From positions 2,170,001 through 2,234,000 of the forward strand of contig NZ_AP023239.1 in assembly GCF_013393385.1 (NCBI RefSeq): a DNA stretch of 64,000 bases. The letters run 5' to 3'. Numbering within the stretch: position 1 is the stretch's first letter; every line of letters begins with the position of its first letter. The notes beneath the pieces were generated by a model. That model was given only the letters and a program-made list of their open reading frames with translations. It was not told the origin of the DNA and ran no database searches. Of the stretch, positions 62,601 to 64,000 are shown one piece after another. The stretch comes from Paenibacillus sp. URB8-2 (GTDB taxonomy: Bacteria > Bacillota > Bacilli > Paenibacillales > Paenibacillaceae). Made by a program: the position numbers and the translations under genes.

Positions 62601-63081
62601 TATGTTCAACCCTGATCAAGATATTACTCGTGCGGAATTTGCAGCAATCATCGTTCGGGGACTGGGACTGAAGCTGGAGAGTGCGGCTGCTCCATTCTCG
62701 GATGTACAGCAATCGGATTGGTATAACGATATTATTCAAACATCCTATGCCTACAATCTGATCAGCGGTTTTGAAGACGGCACCTTCCGTCCGAACGACA
62801 AGATTACGAGGGAACAGGCGATGACAATCATCGCGAAAGCAATGACGATCACTGACCTGAAAGCAAAGCTGCCTTCTAAAGCAGCAGGAGAAGTTCTGAG
62901 TTCATTTGGGGATGCGAATAAGATTTCCGGGTGGGCGAAAAATAGTGCTGCTGACTGCTTACAAGCAGGCATCATTTCCGGCAGAACCAGCAGCCAACTG
63001 TCACCAAAGGATAACATCACCAGAGCCGAAGTTGCCGCTATTATTCAGAGACTTCTACAAAAGTCTGAATTGATTAACTAA
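59617..63081 (+). CDS. Large S-layer-type surface protein with X2, Fn3 and SLH domains
   Basis: 1154 residues. A signal peptide (1-32, ending SKVYAADP) is followed by a choice-of-anchor-L-like domain (about 40-250), a chitobiase-type C-terminal domain (ATIHYTTDGSTPTSSS, about 265-340), two nearly equal X2 carbohydrate-binding-like repeats (342-437 and 438-533), two fibronectin III domains (534-720), a beta-rich region (720-965) and three SLH domains (968-1150) with ITRAEFAAI, ITREQAMTI and ITRAEVAAI. It should be bound to the cell wall and may bind sugars outside. AGGGGG precedes the ATG. Confidence 0.88.
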   Translation: MKMNRFRKSFSLFGALLLLVSSWLPLNSKVYAADPVNDFTPGTSAQQLVNHLTQGSPISVVPNSETLKGSLSNTSTYSKLDAETLSDSTRLTLNQGIFINSTDGSGAAYGDEQLQAVLTGANNYSEVTNASALQFQFTVPEGKTSIALDFIFASQESYTSDYDIAAVFVDDVNYAFMPNGSILRVNQAAKLENYTPPVLSDWSSWSPPQTLVGLLDPNRMVHTLRIAVANTDDDIAASGIFVSNLIPGNSTEGGVVTEAATPTANPTGGEVAAGTTVALATSTDGATIHYTTDGSTPTSSSQVYSTPIPVNAAMTIKAIAVKAGLSDSAVMSESYTITTPQNSLVTPTSASFDKYAASAGYADVETTLTLNGNTLSSIDNGGTPLTENTDYTVSGSAVTIKKEYLAAQPEGTTNLTFTFSAGAPQTLAIAVSDTTPENSLITPTSASFDKYAASAGYADVETTLTLNGNTLSSIENGGTPLTENTDYTVSGSTVKIKKEYLADQPEGTTSLTFAFSAGAPKTLAITVSDTTPVSPGVPKLKSAIAGNEKVTLNWSPVNDSTGYKIYQSVTSDTYGAEVATVQGSVYSYNVTGLTNGKTYYFVVKATNPGGDSAASNQVSATPKTVPVAPADIAATTGNGQATITFTAPADNGGSAITGYEVTSSPGNIIATGTTSPITITGLQNGTTYTFTVKAINSAGSSVASAVSNAVTPLAPSSGDGGSTPAVPTAPSAPEPTNTGVDALVNGNVQTVGTGTTSKVNDQAVTTVVIDPKKLDDILAAEGQNAVITIPVNTKADVVIGELNGQIIKNMEQKQAVLEIKTENATYTLPAQQININNISDQLGKQIALQDIKVQIEIAAPTADTAKTVENSAATGQFTIVVPPLNFTVRGVYGDTKIEVSKFNAYVERTLAIPDGIDPNKITTGVVIEPDGAVRHVPTQIINIDGKYYAKVSSLTNSTYSVVWHPLEFKDVAKHWAKDAVNDMGSRMIVTGSGNNMFNPDQDITRAEFAAIIVRGLGLKLESAAAPFSDVQQSDWYNDIIQTSYAYNLISGFEDGTFRPNDKITREQAMTIIAKAMTITDLKAKLPSKAAGEVLSSFGDANKISGWAKNSAADCLQAGIISGRTSSQLSPKDNITRAEVAAIIQRLLQKSELIN
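60640..61215 (+). repeat. Tandem 288-bp duplication inside the surface-protein gene
   Basis: Units at 60640-60927 and 60928-61215 each encode 96 residues from NSL(V/I)TPTSASFDKYAASAGY to AVSDTTP. Their DNA is close to identical, with scattered, mostly silent changes. The duplication is thus recent in evolutionary terms. Confidence 0.85.
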
Positions 63082-63089
63082 CATTCGTT

Positions 63090-63136
63090 AGAGTTATTCT
63101 CCAGAAAATGCTTGGAGGATAACTCTTTCTTTTTGC
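63090..63136 (+). terminator. Terminator of the surface-protein gene
   Basis: AGAGTTATTCTCC pairs with GGAGGATAACTCT, followed by TTCTTTTTG. Confidence 0.75.
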
Positions 63137-63214
63137 ATTTGCCGACTGCCCTTGAAAAGAGAGTTGGACAGGCAGCTAATACAGCCCAATTAATTACCTA
63201 GCTATCAACTACAG

Positions 63215-63256
63215 CAAAGCCGCACGAACCCTTTCGGGTATTCGGCGGCTTTTTGT
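63215..63256. terminator. Terminator of the convergent ABC transporter operon
   Basis: AAAGCCGC and GAACCC pair with GGGTATTC and GCGGCTTT; TTTTTG follows on the plus strand and TTTGCTG on the minus strand. It lies just beyond the stop of the minus-strand ABC gene. Confidence 0.7.
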
Positions 63257-63273
63257 ATCAAATTCATGCGAAT

Positions 63274-64000
63274 CTAGTGATCGATCCTTCCGTACAGCTG
63301 TTTAATTACATCTTCGATCCTCGGCTCCTGAACAGTCAAATTGTGGATATCCAGAAGGTCGGTGAGCTGCTTGATCATTGGGGCCACCTGCTTGTCGTCT
63401 TCGATCCGGAAGAACAGTTGGCTGTCCTCCCGCCGTTCGACGGAAGGTCCGTTCCAGGCGGCTTCGTCCCAATTCGGCGCATCCACGACAAGGTAACGGA
63501 AGCCTCCAAACTCAGCGGTCATTACTTCCGTGCTGCCGTCAAACAGAATTTGCCCTTTGTCGATGAAGATGACCCTGCGGCATAATTTTTCGATATCGTC
63601 CATGTTGTGCGTCGTTAAGATGATCGTGATTTCTTGTTCTTTGTTGATCTGCTGAAGAAAGGATTGGATTTTTTCCTTCGCTATGATGTCAAGCCCGATG
63701 GTCGGTTCATCGAGAAAGAGAATTTCCGGCTCGTGGAGCAGGGACGCGGCAATGTCTCCGCGCATTCGTTGGCCCAGGCTGAGCTTACGCACCGGCGTTG
63801 AAAGGAAAGAAGACATTTCAAGAATATCGGTGAACATCTCCAGATTGCGCTGGAAGCGGCCTTTCGGAACATCGTATATTTTGCCGAGAAGCTTGAAGGA
63901 TTCGATGAGCGGCAAATCCCACCAGAGCTGGGTGCGCTGTCCGAATACTACCCCGATATTCCTCGCATGCTGCTTGCGGTTCTTATGCGGCTCCAATCCC
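63274..64000 (-). CDS. ABC transporter ATP-binding protein (5' end outside window)
   Basis: About 242 residues of the C-terminal part. NIGVVFGQRTQLWWDLPLIE is the Q-loop region of the NatA/DrrA-like ABC-2 type exporters, KLSLGQRMRGDIAASLLH the ABC signature, ILFLDEPTIGLDI the Walker B, and LTTHNMDDIEKLC the H-loop. Walker A lies upstream of the window. The last 60 residues form the C-terminal extension. The partner permease is expected upstream on the minus strand. Confidence 0.9.
   Translation of the reverse strand, partial: GLEPHKNRKQHARNIGVVFGQRTQLWWDLPLIESFKLLGKIYDVPKGRFQRNLEMFTDILEMSSFLSTPVRKLSLGQRMRGDIAASLLHEPEILFLDEPTIGLDIIAKEKIQSFLQQINKEQEITIILTTHNMDDIEKLCRRVIFIDKGQILFDGSTEVMTAEFGGFRYLVVDAPNWDEAAWNGPSVERREDSQLFFRIEDDKQVAPMIKQLTDLLDIHNLTVQEPRIEDVIKQLYGRIDH

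Overview
The window reads as a chromosomal segment of an endospore-forming, low-to-mid GC Gram-positive of the Bacillales, most likely Paenibacillus or a close relative. The reasons are two small acid-soluble spore proteins (alpha/beta type and SspH), surface proteins with S-layer homology (SLH) domains, strong AGGAGG ribosome binding sites with many TTG/GTG starts, and a cobalamin operon with the CbiH60 / His-rich CbiX enzymes described from Bacillus megaterium. The genus is an inference from gene content.

Region 1 (1-2.7 kb) is core: ytaF end, coaE, a lytic transglycosylase, an alpha/beta SASP, nrdR, then a strong promoter with tRNA-Ala(GGC) and tRNA-Lys(CTT) and a terminator. Region 2 (2.7-13.8 kb) is accessory and is the most unusual part. 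The tRNA-Ala/tRNA-Lys/terminator cassette occurs three times (2498, 9662, 13647); only the first has a whole tRNA-Ala. Between copies 1 and 2 lie a predicted ADP-ribosyltransferase toxin-antitoxin pair, a deleted IS200-type element, fragments that look like a decayed serine recombinase, a GrpE/Hsp70/J-protein cassette whose J-domain lacks HPD, a pRiA4b ORF-3-like protein and a broken CcbP-like gene. Between copies 2 and 3 lie the 3' end of a Wadjet condensin gene (jetC), jetD, two unrecognised genes, an antitoxin and a PIN toxin cut off beside the tRNA fragment. Both ends of this second module sever a gene.

Region 3 (13.8-33.4 kb) is a patchwork of small transcription units: DUF998/DUF1801 genes, MarR, TetR, Lrp and LysR regulators with candidate palindromic operators next to several of them, MFS exporters, oxidoreductases, a DEAD-box helicase, a DJ-1-like protein and a serine hydrolase. 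One quinone-oxidoreductase-like gene lacks its nucleotide-binding glycine loop. A non-coding repeat is found here twice (16.4 and 25.8 kb) and once in region 2 (4.1 kb); it may be the remnant of a type I toxin-antitoxin locus.

Region 4 (33.6-52.0 kb) is one long operon for adenosylcobalamin synthesis by the anaerobic (early cobalt) route. It opens with a cobalamin riboswitch and terminator and runs cobT, cbiH60, cbiX, cbiJ, cbiC, cbiD, cbiET, cbiL, cbiF, cbiG, cbiA, cobO, cobU, cbiB, cobS, cobD, cobC, cbiP. CbiX loads cobalt into sirohydrochlorin, CbiL/H/F/G/D/J/ET/C build cobyrinate, CbiA and CbiP amidate it, CobO adenosylates it, and CbiB/CobD/CobU/CobT/CobS/CobC attach the lower ligand.

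Region 5 (52-64 kb) holds an arylamine N-acetyltransferase, a VOC protein, a family 8 glycosyltransferase with an odd repeat tail, a hybrid kinase with two kinase modules plus a SARP-type response regulator that lacks a standard start codon, a 1154-residue SLH surface protein with a tandem 288-bp duplication, and the end of an ABC transporter ATPase gene on the minus strand.
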